Position numbers and translations under genes: made by a program. 41,956 nt of DNA, taken from the IMG/VR virus record IMGVR_UViG_3300037189_033828, positions 1-41,956 of that record, one strand, 5' to 3'. Position 1 is the stretch's first letter, and each line of letters begins with the position of its first letter. Below are positions 1 through 6,453 of the stretch, one piece after another. Below the pieces are notes generated by a model. It ran no database searches. It saw only the letters and a list, made by a program, of their open reading frames with translations, and was not told the origin of the DNA. This stretch comes from a virus.

Positions 1-807
1 TTATAAGCGGCTTCGTTCAGCGCGAGCTTCTTTGAGGTCCTCGGCTATAGCCGCCCGTGCCGCGAGAGCCTTATCACGCACATCGTTCAAAATATTGACG
101 TCCCGCCGATAAATAGCACGCTTAAAAAGACGCTGCCTATCAAACCATTCTCTAGGGGAGACTGCCATAGGATCGCCATCCCCCCGGACACGGAACACTT
201 CCAGAGGCGGTTCGCCTTCTACCGGACCGGGATCATACGAAAGACGTTCAGCATCAGATTTAAATTCGATTCGCTCGGGGTGAATCGACATTTCGTGTGC
301 GGCTTGCAACATTGCGATCTGAGTAGCATGCGACCGCATGTCACCATATTGAGGTACAGCAATGAACTCGTCGATACTGGCACGCTCAGCTTTTAACAGC
401 TGATCGAATTCTTTTCTGAGATCCAAAGCGGATTGATAGTTAGAAATTTGCTTATCCAGAAATGCTTTGTGCTCAGCGACACGAATCTGAACTTGCGAAG
501 GGCTATCATAAGCCCTGGCCAGCCGGCGCCAGTTCAGCCACGATTTTAGGGCCGTGCGCCCTCCCAAAAAAGCAGCGTACGCAATGCCTAGCAACCCGGT
601 AAGTATTGCGGCGAGCCACCCCATGTCTCCGGCCGCAAACAAGAGAACCGCGACTGATCCCGCAAGGGGTAAGACAAGGCCAGGACCCCATGACCATTTG
701 CCCTTAAAAGCCTGCTTGAACTCGTTCCAAAGCGCGGCATTCGCGGGTCTCGGTGGGCGAGGCGGTGACTGGTATTTCTGTGCCGGCACGGTTGCGACCC
801 TCATCAT
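1..807 (-). CDS. Hypothetical protein with two membrane segments
   Basis: A complete 268-residue reading frame whose TAA stop is the first codon of the window. After a proline-rich, basic N-terminus (residues 1-40) there are two hydrophobic stretches at about residues 43-60 and 63-83, then a long charged, mostly helical C-terminal part rich in Ala, Arg and Glu. This looks like a small inner-membrane protein with a cytoplasmic coiled domain. I do not recognise a family. It lies outside the compact phage gene blocks and its base composition is clearly less GC-rich than the phage genes, so it may be a host gene or a late-acquired cargo gene. No partner gene overlaps it. Confidence 0.6.
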   Translation of the reverse strand: MMRVATVPAQKYQSPPRPPRPANAALWNEFKQAFKGKWSWGPGLVLPLAGSVAVLLFAAGDMGWLAAILTGLLGIAYAAFLGGRTALKSWLNWRRLARAYDSPSQVQIRVAEHKAFLDKQISNYQSALDLRKEFDQLLKAERASIDEFIAVPQYGDMRSHATQIAMLQAAHEMSIHPERIEFKSDAERLSYDPGPVEGEPPLEVFRVRGDGDPMAVSPREWFDRQRLFKRAIYRRDVNILNDVRDKALAARAAIAEDLKEARAERSRL

Positions 808-1229
808 TTCGCTCTACGTCGAATGGGCACGGTTATGGCCAAGCCGCGTCCAAGTAGACAGAAATACTTTTCTGTTTTGGTACTTGCAACGCTCCCGTTT
901 AGCGACGCCGGGATAATCGTTATTCCATCCTGAATCGCGCTTGCACCTATTGGATAGGACGATCGTGCTGGGAAGGTCCGCGCTGATTGGTTCCTGCGCA
1001 GACGGGCTACCTCTGCGATGCCTGCATATGCATCCTATTTTGAGCATCTACGCGCTATGCACCTAAAATGCGGCGCCCTGACCGGATCACAATCGAAGCT
1101 TGGGTTATCGGCATCATCATGCTGGCATCGTTCGCTCTGTCGATCGCCGGATGGTTTTAGCCAACGTCTAGCAGAACAAACATGGAACGATTATCTTGCT
1201 GCGGATACGATTCGCAGGAGGATCAGACG
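808..1229. other. Intergenic region between membrane protein and small rightward operon
   Basis: About 420 bases with no convincing gene. Composition is more AT-rich than the phage genes. Small dyads are visible: a 10-base palindrome TGCATATGCA at about 1023-1032, the inverted repeat CCTAT-TGG-ATAGG at 946-958, and an imperfect one around 911-926. These may be regulatory sites for the flanking divergent genes or lie near a phage end. A TTGCAA/GATAAT pair (884-917) is spaced about 22 bases, too wide for a good promoter. Confidence 0.4.
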
Positions 1230-1463
1230 ATGGCGACAGCAGATATCGACGACGCCAACCGCCAGCCGTTCGGCGCGTGGTTGGTCAAACAGACCGGCGC
1301 ACGCGGGTTCGTCGCGCAGCTTGCCGACAGCGCCGCCAAGGACCGCAGCTTTCCCCGCTCCGGCACGGTCGAGGACGCCCGGAAGTGGCTCCAGGCGCAG
1401 CGGGCCAGTGGCGACGACTGGGAAGCTCTCGACGATGCCGAGAGCGCGTGGTTGGCGTCATGA
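1230..1463 (+). CDS. YozE-like SAM-fold small protein
   Basis: A 77-residue protein. The ATG at 1230 is chosen over the upstream one at 1182 because AGGAGG (1217-1222) sits 7 bases before it. The sequence has the YozE SAM-like pattern: Phe-Gly-Ala-Trp-Leu near the N-terminus, a Phe-Pro-Arg step in the middle, then Glu-Ala-Leu-Asp-Asp-Ala-Glu and a Trp near the end. Members are small helical proteins of unknown cellular role, common in bacteria and phages. It is the first gene of a three-gene rightward unit; its TGA overlaps the ATG of the next gene (ATGA). The unit converges on the phage lysis genes, so it is probably a phage-borne accessory (moron) unit. Confidence 0.7.
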   Translation: MATADIDDANRQPFGAWLVKQTGARGFVAQLADSAAKDRSFPRSGTVEDARKWLQAQRASGDDWEALDDAESAWLAS

Positions 1464-1717
1464 GGGTCGGAACCGCGACGCCGCGCGGCGGCCGGCCCGA
1501 CCCGCGCGCAGCTTTGGCGAAGGTGATCGATGCGGGACCGGACAGCTATGCCGCGCTGTCCCGCATGATTGGCCGGCCGGCGGGCTACCTGCGTCGCTTC
1601 GTCGTCGACGGCGTGCCGCTCGCGTTGCGCCGGGATGAGCACCGGCGCCTGGCCGAATATTTCGGCCTGCCAGAGCGGGCGCTCGGCATCCGCGACCTCT
1701 GGGCGCACGCGTCATGA
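1460..1717 (+). CDS. Small HTH-type DNA-binding protein, repressor N-terminal domain only
   Basis: An 85-residue protein coupled to the upstream gene by ATGA at 1460 and to the downstream gene by ATGA at 1714. Residues about 28-75 resemble the N-terminal DNA-binding part of sphingomonad S24-type regulators: Tyr-Ala-Ala-Leu-Ser-Arg-Met-Ile-Gly-Arg followed by a Leu-Arg-Arg recognition helix, then Leu-Ala-Glu-Tyr-Phe-Gly. The S24 peptidase half is absent, so it cannot self-cleave. It could be an auxiliary repressor or a Cro-like competitor for the CI protein at 32 kb. The family call rests on pattern resemblance only. Confidence 0.6.
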   Translation: MRVGTATPRGGRPDPRAALAKVIDAGPDSYAALSRMIGRPAGYLRRFVVDGVPLALRRDEHRRLAEYFGLPERALGIRDLWAHAS

Positions 1718-1986
1718 GGCGGATCACACGCGAGGAACTGCGCACGAACATCTGGGTCGCGCTGTCCGTACTGAAGCCATACCAGGCGAAAGCTCTCGGC
1801 CTCAACATTGAGCGCATCCGTGGCGAGGTCACTGACGACTTGGTGCAGCGGATCATGGGGGCAGTCGACAGCGAAACCGTTATGTTGCGCCCAGACATGG
1901 TCGGGTCGGCCCACTCCCCTACCCATGGCAAATGGGGCGTGGACGAGCCGCACCCCCACCCCGATCTGGTCCGCTGCTCAGGGTGA
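1714..1986 (+). CDS. Hypothetical protein, last gene of small rightward unit
   Basis: A 90-residue protein starting at the ATGA overlap with the preceding HTH gene. The first 60 residues look helical and soluble (Arg-Glu-Glu-Leu start, then Leu-Lys-Pro-Tyr-Gln-Ala-Lys); the last 25 are His/Pro-rich. No recognised domain. Its 3' end overlaps the 3' end of the convergent Rz1-like gene by 9 bases, so no terminator fits between them and antisense transcription across the lysis genes is expected if the unit is expressed. Confidence 0.5.
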   Translation: MRRITREELRTNIWVALSVLKPYQAKALGLNIERIRGEVTDDLVQRIMGAVDSETVMLRPDMVGSAHSPTHGKWGVDEPHPHPDLVRCSG

Positions 1987-2343
1987 AGCCGACGGACATC
2001 CCGTCGGCGCTTTGCCGGTCGCGAGAAGCGCGGTTGTGCATCGGCGCTCCAGAGCGACCCCGACCGATCGGCGATTACCCCGCTCAACGGCACCCACAGC
2101 CTCGGCAAAGCGCGTCATGATCTCGGTAAAGATCGCGACGTCGATTGTGACGAGCCGCCCGACGGGCTTCGCGGTCAGCGGGTCAAGATGCTCCGTCTTG
2201 ACCAGATCGGGGGTGATCGGCGGGATCCTCGGCCGCTCGGTTCGCGCGATCGATGCAGGCGTTGAGGCTGTCTTGCAGGCGGTCGACAGGAGCGGCAGGA
2301 ACAGGATCGCCAGCAGCAGCGGGCGGGACGGCTTCGATCGCAT
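1978..2343 (-). CDS. Rz1-like outer-membrane spanin (lipoprotein)
   Basis: A 121-residue protein with a lipoprotein signal: Arg/Lys near the N-terminus, a Leu-rich core, then the lipobox Leu-Ser-Thr-Ala-Cys with Cys at residue 23. Proline-rich stretches follow, as in Rz1 proteins. Its start lies inside the Rz-like gene in another frame, with 161 bases of overlap, the arrangement seen for overlapping spanin pairs. Outer-membrane spanins join the inner-membrane partner across the periplasm and disrupt the outer membrane in the last step of lysis. At 121 residues it is longer than lambda Rz1. It is the last gene of the leftward late operon. Confidence 0.75.
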   Translation of the reverse strand: MRSKPSRPLLLAILFLPLLSTACKTASTPASIARTERPRIPPITPDLVKTEHLDPLTAKPVGRLVTIDVAIFTEIMTRFAEAVGAVERGNRRSVGVALERRCTTALLATGKAPTGCPSASP

Positions 2344-2605
2344 CGCGCAGGTCCTTTATTGTGGCTTTCACGGCCAGAGTGGAGAGGTCATCGGCCCGCG
2401 CCACCCGGCGGCCGATGGAATCGGAAACGGCAGCCGCGGCTCGTTCGTCGGCCCGCGCCTCCGCGGCACGGGCGGAATGCTGTCGCTCGACGCCTTGCGT
2501 CACCCGCGCCGCGCCCGTTCGTTCGCCGCTGCGGTGGATCGCCCACACGATGGCCAGCAGCACCGCGACGGCGACGCCCGCCGCGATCAGACGCGCCCGG
2601 ATCAC
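2183..2605 (-). CDS. Rz-like inner-membrane spanin
   Basis: A 140-residue protein from the GTG at 2605, which overlaps the endolysin stop (GTGA); an in-frame ATG at 2626 is the alternative. A single N-terminal membrane segment (about residues 5-20) is followed by a periplasmic, Ala/Arg/Glu-rich helical domain that should form a coiled coil, the typical plan of an i-spanin. The nested Rz1-like lipoprotein overlaps its 3' half in another frame. Together they would bridge inner and outer membranes after the endolysin has degraded the cell wall. Confidence 0.75.
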   Translation of the reverse strand: MIRARLIAAGVAVAVLLAIVWAIHRSGERTGAARVTQGVERQHSARAAEARADERAAAAVSDSIGRRVARADDLSTLAVKATIKDLRDAIEAVPPAAAGDPVPAAPVDRLQDSLNACIDRANRAAEDPADHPRSGQDGAS

Positions 2606-3174
2606 GCCGCCAGCCCCTGCACGCATATCGCCTGCTCGCGGGCGCGGCGCTTGACGAGGCCCCCGATCACCCGCCCGCCTGCCTTGTTAAACAAGGGGAA
2701 GCGGTCGCAGCCGGCGCGCCACTGCCCGGCATTCCAGAGCCGGGCGATGCTTGACTTGCACACACCTGCGGCCCCGATGTTGTAGGACAGCGACACCGCC
2801 GCGACGACCTGGTTGGTCCGCCCCTTCAATGCGGGAATACAACCGATGATCGGTTCGGCGTGCGCGATCAGCTCCTGTTCGAGCATCGCGTCGCACTGGG
2901 CCGGCGTAAACCGCATGCCGAGCCGGACACCCTTGGTAATGCCGTCGCAGGCGGTCGGCACCTTCACGATATCGAGATAGGCGTCGAGGTATTGCCGGCC
3001 GGCGACGTGGCGGACGGTGATGGACTGGTCCGGGTTGACTGTCGCCGCCACCTGTCGCCCGCTTTCCTCTTTCGGCACGAACATGAACAGTGCCGCTGCG
3101 GCCGCAGCCGACCCAACGACGCCGGCAAGCGTCTTCTTCGACGGCGAGCGCCGGACGGGATCAGGCGTTGCCAT
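2602..3174 (-). CDS. Endolysin, GH24 lysozyme-like with SAR-type anchor
   Basis: A 190-residue muramidase-like protein. Residues about 13-33 form an Ala-rich hydrophobic segment with no clear cleavage site, followed by charged residues, which fits a signal-anchor-release endolysin exported by the host Sec system. The lysozyme domain follows, with Tyr66-x-Asp68-x5-Thr74 matching the Asp-x5-Thr of GH24 catalytic triads and Cys76-Asp-Gly next to it. The Glu expected nine residues before the Asp is not seen (that position is Gly59). Several Cys residues could form the disulphides that regulate SAR enzymes. It sits between the holin-like gene and the spanins. Substrate by family: peptidoglycan glycan strands. 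Confidence 0.8.
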   Translation of the reverse strand: MATPDPVRRSPSKKTLAGVVGSAAAAAALFMFVPKEESGRQVAATVNPDQSITVRHVAGRQYLDAYLDIVKVPTACDGITKGVRLGMRFTPAQCDAMLEQELIAHAEPIIGCIPALKGRTNQVVAAVSLSYNIGAAGVCKSSIARLWNAGQWRAGCDRFPLFNKAGGRVIGGLVKRRAREQAICVQGLAA

Positions 3175-3436
3175 CGGCCGTCCCCTCGATCTTTGCCGCC
3201 GCCTTGGGCTGGGGGATCAGCCGGGCAAGCAGCGTGGCGGCGAACAGCACGACCGGCACCCCCTTCAACACCTGTTCGGGCAGCAGCGCCCGCACGTCGG
3301 CCGGCAGGGCGTTCCACGCCTGCAACAGCGCATCCGGCGTCAGCGCCGCCCACGTCATCAGCAGCGCGCCGAACGCGGACAGCCGCACGGACCAGAGGCG
3401 CCAGGCATGGCGCCACCCGTCGATCAGTTTCATCAT
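3161..3436 (-). CDS. Putative holin (small two-segment membrane protein)
   Basis: A 91-residue protein. The start at 3436 (Met-Met-Lys-Leu-Ile-Asp) has AGGAG just upstream; the longer frame to 3613 adds an Arg-rich out-of-context N-terminus and is rejected. Two hydrophobic stretches (about residues 17-32 and 58-75) flank a short loop, and the C-terminus is Lys/Glu-rich. The Lys-Leu-Ile-Asp-x-Trp-Arg-x-Ala-x-Arg-Leu-Trp-Ser start resembles holin-like proteins found beside endolysins in alphaproteobacterial phages. Position directly before the endolysin supports a holin or pinholin role, releasing or activating the SAR endolysin. Confidence 0.65.
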   Translation of the reverse strand: MMKLIDGWRHAWRLWSVRLSAFGALLMTWAALTPDALLQAWNALPADVRALLPEQVLKGVPVVLFAATLLARLIPQPKAAAKIEGTADGNA

Positions 3437-3473
3437 GATCTCCTTTGAGGGCGGCAGCCGGCCGCCAGCGGTT

Positions 3474-3719
3474 CTAGTACCGACGACGCCGGAAAGGCCG
3501 GCGAAGGCGACGAAGCTTCGCACTCTCGACGGCAGCCTCAGCCGACACCGCCAAGCGATCCAACCGCTGCTCCGGCGGAGGCGGCGGGAACGCGTTGCGG
3601 AGAGCCGGCTCAATCATTTCGGTTCGGATCCACCGTCGGTTGGCGAGCACGCGCTCGAACGGCCCGATCGCCAGCGCCAGCGCGCCGATCAGCATAACGA
3701 TCAGTCCGCCATCGATCAC
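3474..3719 (-). CDS. Small membrane protein of lysis cassette
   Basis: An 81-residue protein with one N-terminal membrane segment (residues 5-20) followed by Pro5 and an Arg-rich tail. No family recognised. It is in the lysis cassette, overlaps the end of the upstream gene by 4 bases, and could be a second holin or an antiholin; the very basic C-terminus would face the cytoplasm. Function is inferred from context only. Confidence 0.5.
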   Translation of the reverse strand: MIDGGLIVMLIGALALAIGPFERVLANRRWIRTEMIEPALRNAFPPPPPEQRLDRLAVSAEAAVESAKLRRLRRPFRRRRY

Positions 3720-3985
3720 GGGGACTTCTCCGGCTTTGGAGGCGCCATCATTTCAAGTTTCACCTCGATACGGGCGAGGCGAAGGTCGAGCTGCTGCAGC
3801 ATTTCCGTGCGCGTCTTCGCATCGGTCCGCGCGTCGATCTCCAACTGATCAAGCCGGCGCGCATGATCCTTCAGCTGGTTGATGTAACCGCCGCTCGCCA
3901 GCACGACGCCGGCAATCACGATGATAAGCGAAATTACGGGCACGAATGGTGCCCACCAAGGCGGCGGGTTCGGTGCGCCGCTCAC
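3716..3985 (-). CDS. Membrane-anchored coiled-coil protein of lysis cassette
   Basis: An 89-residue protein from the GTG at 3985. The longer frame to 4075 begins inside the preceding fibre gene and reads basic low-complexity residues, so I prefer the GTG. Features: Pro-Pro-Pro-Trp-Trp, one membrane segment (about residues 16-36), then a predicted coiled coil with heptad Leu/Ile positions and a Pro/Lys C-terminus. This plan is common among small phage proteins next to holins. The GTG overlaps the stop of an 18-codon frame with a good ribosome site (ATG 4038, GGGAG upstream), suggesting translational coupling or a frameshift. Confidence 0.55.
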   Translation of the reverse strand: MSGAPNPPPWWAPFVPVISLIIVIAGVVLASGGYINQLKDHARRLDQLEIDARTDAKTRTEMLQQLDLRLARIEVKLEMMAPPKPEKSP

Positions 3986-4038
3986 GCCCGAAGCGCCCCG
4001 CCCGCGCGACCACGGGCGGCAGGAAAATTGTTCGTCAT
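3982..4038 (-). CDS. 18-codon leader-type frame coupled to membrane coiled-coil gene
   Basis: A short frame beginning Met-Thr-Asn-Asn-Phe-Pro, preceded by GGGAG at proper spacing and starting just after the fibre-gene stop at 4051. Its TGA overlaps the GTG of the next gene (GTGA). A -1 shift on the GGGG run inside it would join it in frame to the downstream protein. It could be a real leader peptide, the true N-terminus after a base error, or chance. Confidence 0.3.
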   Translation of the reverse strand: MTNNFPAARGRAGGALRA

Positions 4039-4050
4039 AGGTCCGCTCCC

Positions 4051-5967
4051 TTACCCGTGCTGCACGTCGATCCACGGCCGATCGTCGCGGATCGCCCAGA
4101 CGGCGCCGAGGCGGCGCATGTAGAGCGGCAGCGTCATGTCAGCTTCGCGCACGGCTGTGACGCCGATGCCGGCGCCGCGCGCGACTGCGACGAGGTAGAC
4201 GGCGACGCCATCGGCCAGTGCCGCCTCGCACGCGCCCAGTGTGTCCGCGTCGACGTTGACCGGCACCTGCCCCGAGAAGGCGATGCGGTCGACCGTCTGG
4301 CGGGCAGCTTCCAGTTCGACCTCCCAGGTGGCCAGCGCTTCGGCGTGGTCCGTGCGGGCGACGGCATGTGCCGCCTCGCCCGCCTCGACTGCGGTGCGGT
4401 GCGCTGCCTGCGCCTGCTCGTAGGCGGCGCGATCCGTCCGGTACTGCTCGCTGGCTGCGGCATAGGCGCCCTGCGCTTTGGCAGCTTCGATCTGAGCGTC
4501 AGCCGCCGCCTGCGCCGCAGCGATCGTGGCGGCCCGCTCGTTGAGGAACGCGGCCAACCTTAACAGATAGGCGTCGTCATCTTCGCCATCGGCGCGCACC
4601 GGCTGGACCGGAACTTGGATCACCGGTGCCACGAAGGCTGCCGGCTCGACCGGCTTGGTCGGCTCGGCTGGGCCGTCATAGGCCCGGGCGGCGTAGAGCG
4701 GCACCTCCGGCTTGGCGCCGAGGTGCGCAGCCCAGGTGTCACCCCCGACGAGGTTCGGATCGGTCGACTTGACGACATAGCGGCGGGCATCCGCCCAAGT
4801 ACGCGTCAGCTCGCCGTTGCGGTCGATGCCGCAGACGTCACCCTTCGCGATGGAGCCGCATCCAACGGACTTGCGGACATATTCTGCATAGTCGGCGCCG
4901 CTGGCGTTGATCGTGCCCGGCGCACCGATCGATCGCCCCGTGGTCGTGCTATAGGACAGCTTGAGCGCGGCCTGAGCGCCGTTCCCGAGCGAATTTCCTG
5001 ACACACTGTAGAAGGCGCCGGACGGAAATCCGTCCTGCCCTCTAAACGCGATCACTGCGTTATCGGCCTCTCTGGTGGCACCGCGCTGAATGACATGCGT
5101 GTCCGCACTGGCTACACCGACGAGCAGATTGCCGTAGTCATCGAGCGTCAGATAGCTTGTGCCGTTCCGACGCAATGCGAACGCTCCGCCGCTGGTCAGG
5201 CCCCAGTCCCAATTAAAAGTGTTGGCTGCGATCCGGAAAGTGATGTTGCAACCGGCGCCGGACGCGACGTTCTGAATGCCCAGAACTTCCCACCCGCCAG
5301 ACGACGACACTATATGCGTCTTATACCCAGGGGTTGAGGTGCCGATACCGACGTTACCCGAGGGATCGACGCGAAATCGCTCCTTGGTTCCATCGCCGCT
5401 CGTGACACGGAAAGACCCTTCAGTGGCCACCCGCGGGCCGAACTGGCCGTCGCTCATGGTGAACGTTTCGGCGGGGAGGCCGACGACGCCAATCCCCTTG
5501 CCGGTGGGAAACAGCGCCTGACCGTTGGCGTCAAACGTCACCCGGTCCACGCCAGCCGTCACGATCGCAATCGCATTCTCGGCCGGCCGACGCCAACCAG
5601 TGTCTTGATCGTACTTGAAGCGGATGCCGGGAGAGGCGTTGCTTCCGTCCTCAAACATGCCCTTCGCGATCGTGTCGAGCACCCCGCTAAAAAGGTCTTT
5701 GAACCCCAGAAAAGCGACGGCCAGGTCATTAGCGAATTGCTGCGTCGGCAGGATCGTGAACGCCTGCCCGCCTGCCGTGGCGCCGCTGTACGGCTTCGCC
5801 AGCGTGATCTGCGTCGCGCTCTCGATGCTGGCAATCTCCCGCGGCAAACCATCCGGGCCGATAAAGGCGCTGCCAGGCTGGGCGTTGGGAAACGAGAAGA
5901 CGGTTCCGGCGCCCGTGACCACACGCGAGCCGTTGACCACCGAAACCGTGCCGGTGCTATTCCACAT
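4051..5967 (-). CDS. Tail fibre or appendage protein with G2-type autoproteolytic motif
   Basis: A 638-residue protein. The N-terminal 100 residues look like a virion-attachment domain common in alphaproteobacterial phage fibres. Residues 120-350 are beta-rich repeats (Phe-Asp-Ala-Asn-Gly, Val-Gly-Ile-Gly-Thr-Ser-Thr-Pro) of the kind seen in trimeric fibres before an intramolecular chaperone. Residues 355-363 read Ala-Ser-Gly-Ala-Asp-Tyr-Ala-Glu-Tyr, the signature region of peptidase G2 chaperone domains, and 564-570 read Phe-Ser-Gly-Gln-Val-Pro-Val, another G2 element. An Ala-rich coiled coil (about 470-560) is inserted between them. It likely binds the host surface, with cleavage after trimer assembly. 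Followed by lysis genes. Confidence 0.75.
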   Translation of the reverse strand: MWNSTGTVSVVNGSRVVTGAGTVFSFPNAQPGSAFIGPDGLPREIASIESATQITLAKPYSGATAGGQAFTILPTQQFANDLAVAFLGFKDLFSGVLDTIAKGMFEDGSNASPGIRFKYDQDTGWRRPAENAIAIVTAGVDRVTFDANGQALFPTGKGIGVVGLPAETFTMSDGQFGPRVATEGSFRVTSGDGTKERFRVDPSGNVGIGTSTPGYKTHIVSSSGGWEVLGIQNVASGAGCNITFRIAANTFNWDWGLTSGGAFALRRNGTSYLTLDDYGNLLVGVASADTHVIQRGATREADNAVIAFRGQDGFPSGAFYSVSGNSLGNGAQAALKLSYSTTTGRSIGAPGTINASGADYAEYVRKSVGCGSIAKGDVCGIDRNGELTRTWADARRYVVKSTDPNLVGGDTWAAHLGAKPEVPLYAARAYDGPAEPTKPVEPAAFVAPVIQVPVQPVRADGEDDDAYLLRLAAFLNERAATIAAAQAAADAQIEAAKAQGAYAAASEQYRTDRAAYEQAQAAHRTAVEAGEAAHAVARTDHAEALATWEVELEAARQTVDRIAFSGQVPVNVDADTLGACEAALADGVAVYLVAVARGAGIGVTAVREADMTLPLYMRRLGAVWAIRDDRPWIDVQHG

Positions 5968-5984
5968 TGGCGATGTCCTTGCTG

Positions 5985-6443
5985 TTAGAGCGCGGCGCTC
6001 TTGATCTCGACGATTTCGATGTACGCACCCCGGCGCACGGTCAGCGGCCCGTCCGGCTCGCTGTTCGTGACGGAAAAGACGATCTCATGGTCGCCAGCCG
6101 CCAATCCTTCGATGAAGAACGGGATGGTGATAGGCCCTTGCGCCTTGCTGGCCGTCCCGTCGAAAATCAGATTCACCGGCGTCGATTGGCGTATGACGCC
6201 ATCCACCGACACGAAGGCGGTGAGCTGAAGGTCGTCGGGGCTGGAAAGGCTGGCATAGACCAGGACCTTCAACAGACTCTCGGCCTGTTGCTTGGGGAAC
6301 GGAAACTGGAAGACGCGGACGGTTCCACCGCCACCCCCACCTCCGCCGCCACCCCCTCCGCCACCACCGCCACCACCGCCACCACCGCCACCACCGCCAT
6401 CGCCCGGATCGGGATCACCGATCTCAATCGTATCGACTGCCAT
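5985..6443 (-). CDS. Poly-glycine tail tip or adhesin-like protein
   Basis: A 152-residue protein with three parts: a 15-residue acidic start, a run of exactly 25 glycines (codons at 6324-6398), and a C-terminal domain of about 110 residues rich in beta-type residues. That domain has Pro-Phe-Pro near its start and a likely immunoglobulin-like sandwich ending in Tyr-Ile-Glu-Ile-Val-Glu-Ile. It sits between the J-like tip protein and the fibre, so a structural tail-tip role, perhaps receptor contact or linker, is likely. No family recognised. Glycine codons are partly a GGC-GGT-GGT triplet repeat, which could change length by slippage. Confidence 0.65.
   Translation of the reverse strand: MAVDTIEIGDPDPGDGGGGGGGGGGGGGGGGGGGGGGGGGTVRVFQFPFPKQQAESLLKVLVYASLSSPDDLQLTAFVSVDGVIRQSTPVNLIFDGTASKAQGPITIPFFIEGLAAGDHEIVFSVTNSEPDGPLTVRRGAYIEIVEIKSAAL
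6324..6398 (-). repeat. Poly-glycine codon tract with 9-base microsatellite
   Basis: Twenty-five consecutive GGN codons on the minus strand. The first twelve are four perfect GGC-GGT-GGT units (6363-6398); the rest are mixed GGN codons. Length changes of 3 or 9 bases would keep the reading frame. Confidence 0.9.
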
Positions 6444-6453
6444 CCCGATCCTC

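Noticed and set aside
884-917. TTGCAA/GATAAT as a promoter in the left intergenic region
   Set aside because: Spacing of about 22 bases is too long for a standard promoter.
814-1047. A 77-codon leftward frame just before the membrane protein gene
   Set aside because: Residue pattern is Arg/Cys-rich without domain features and no convincing start signal was found.
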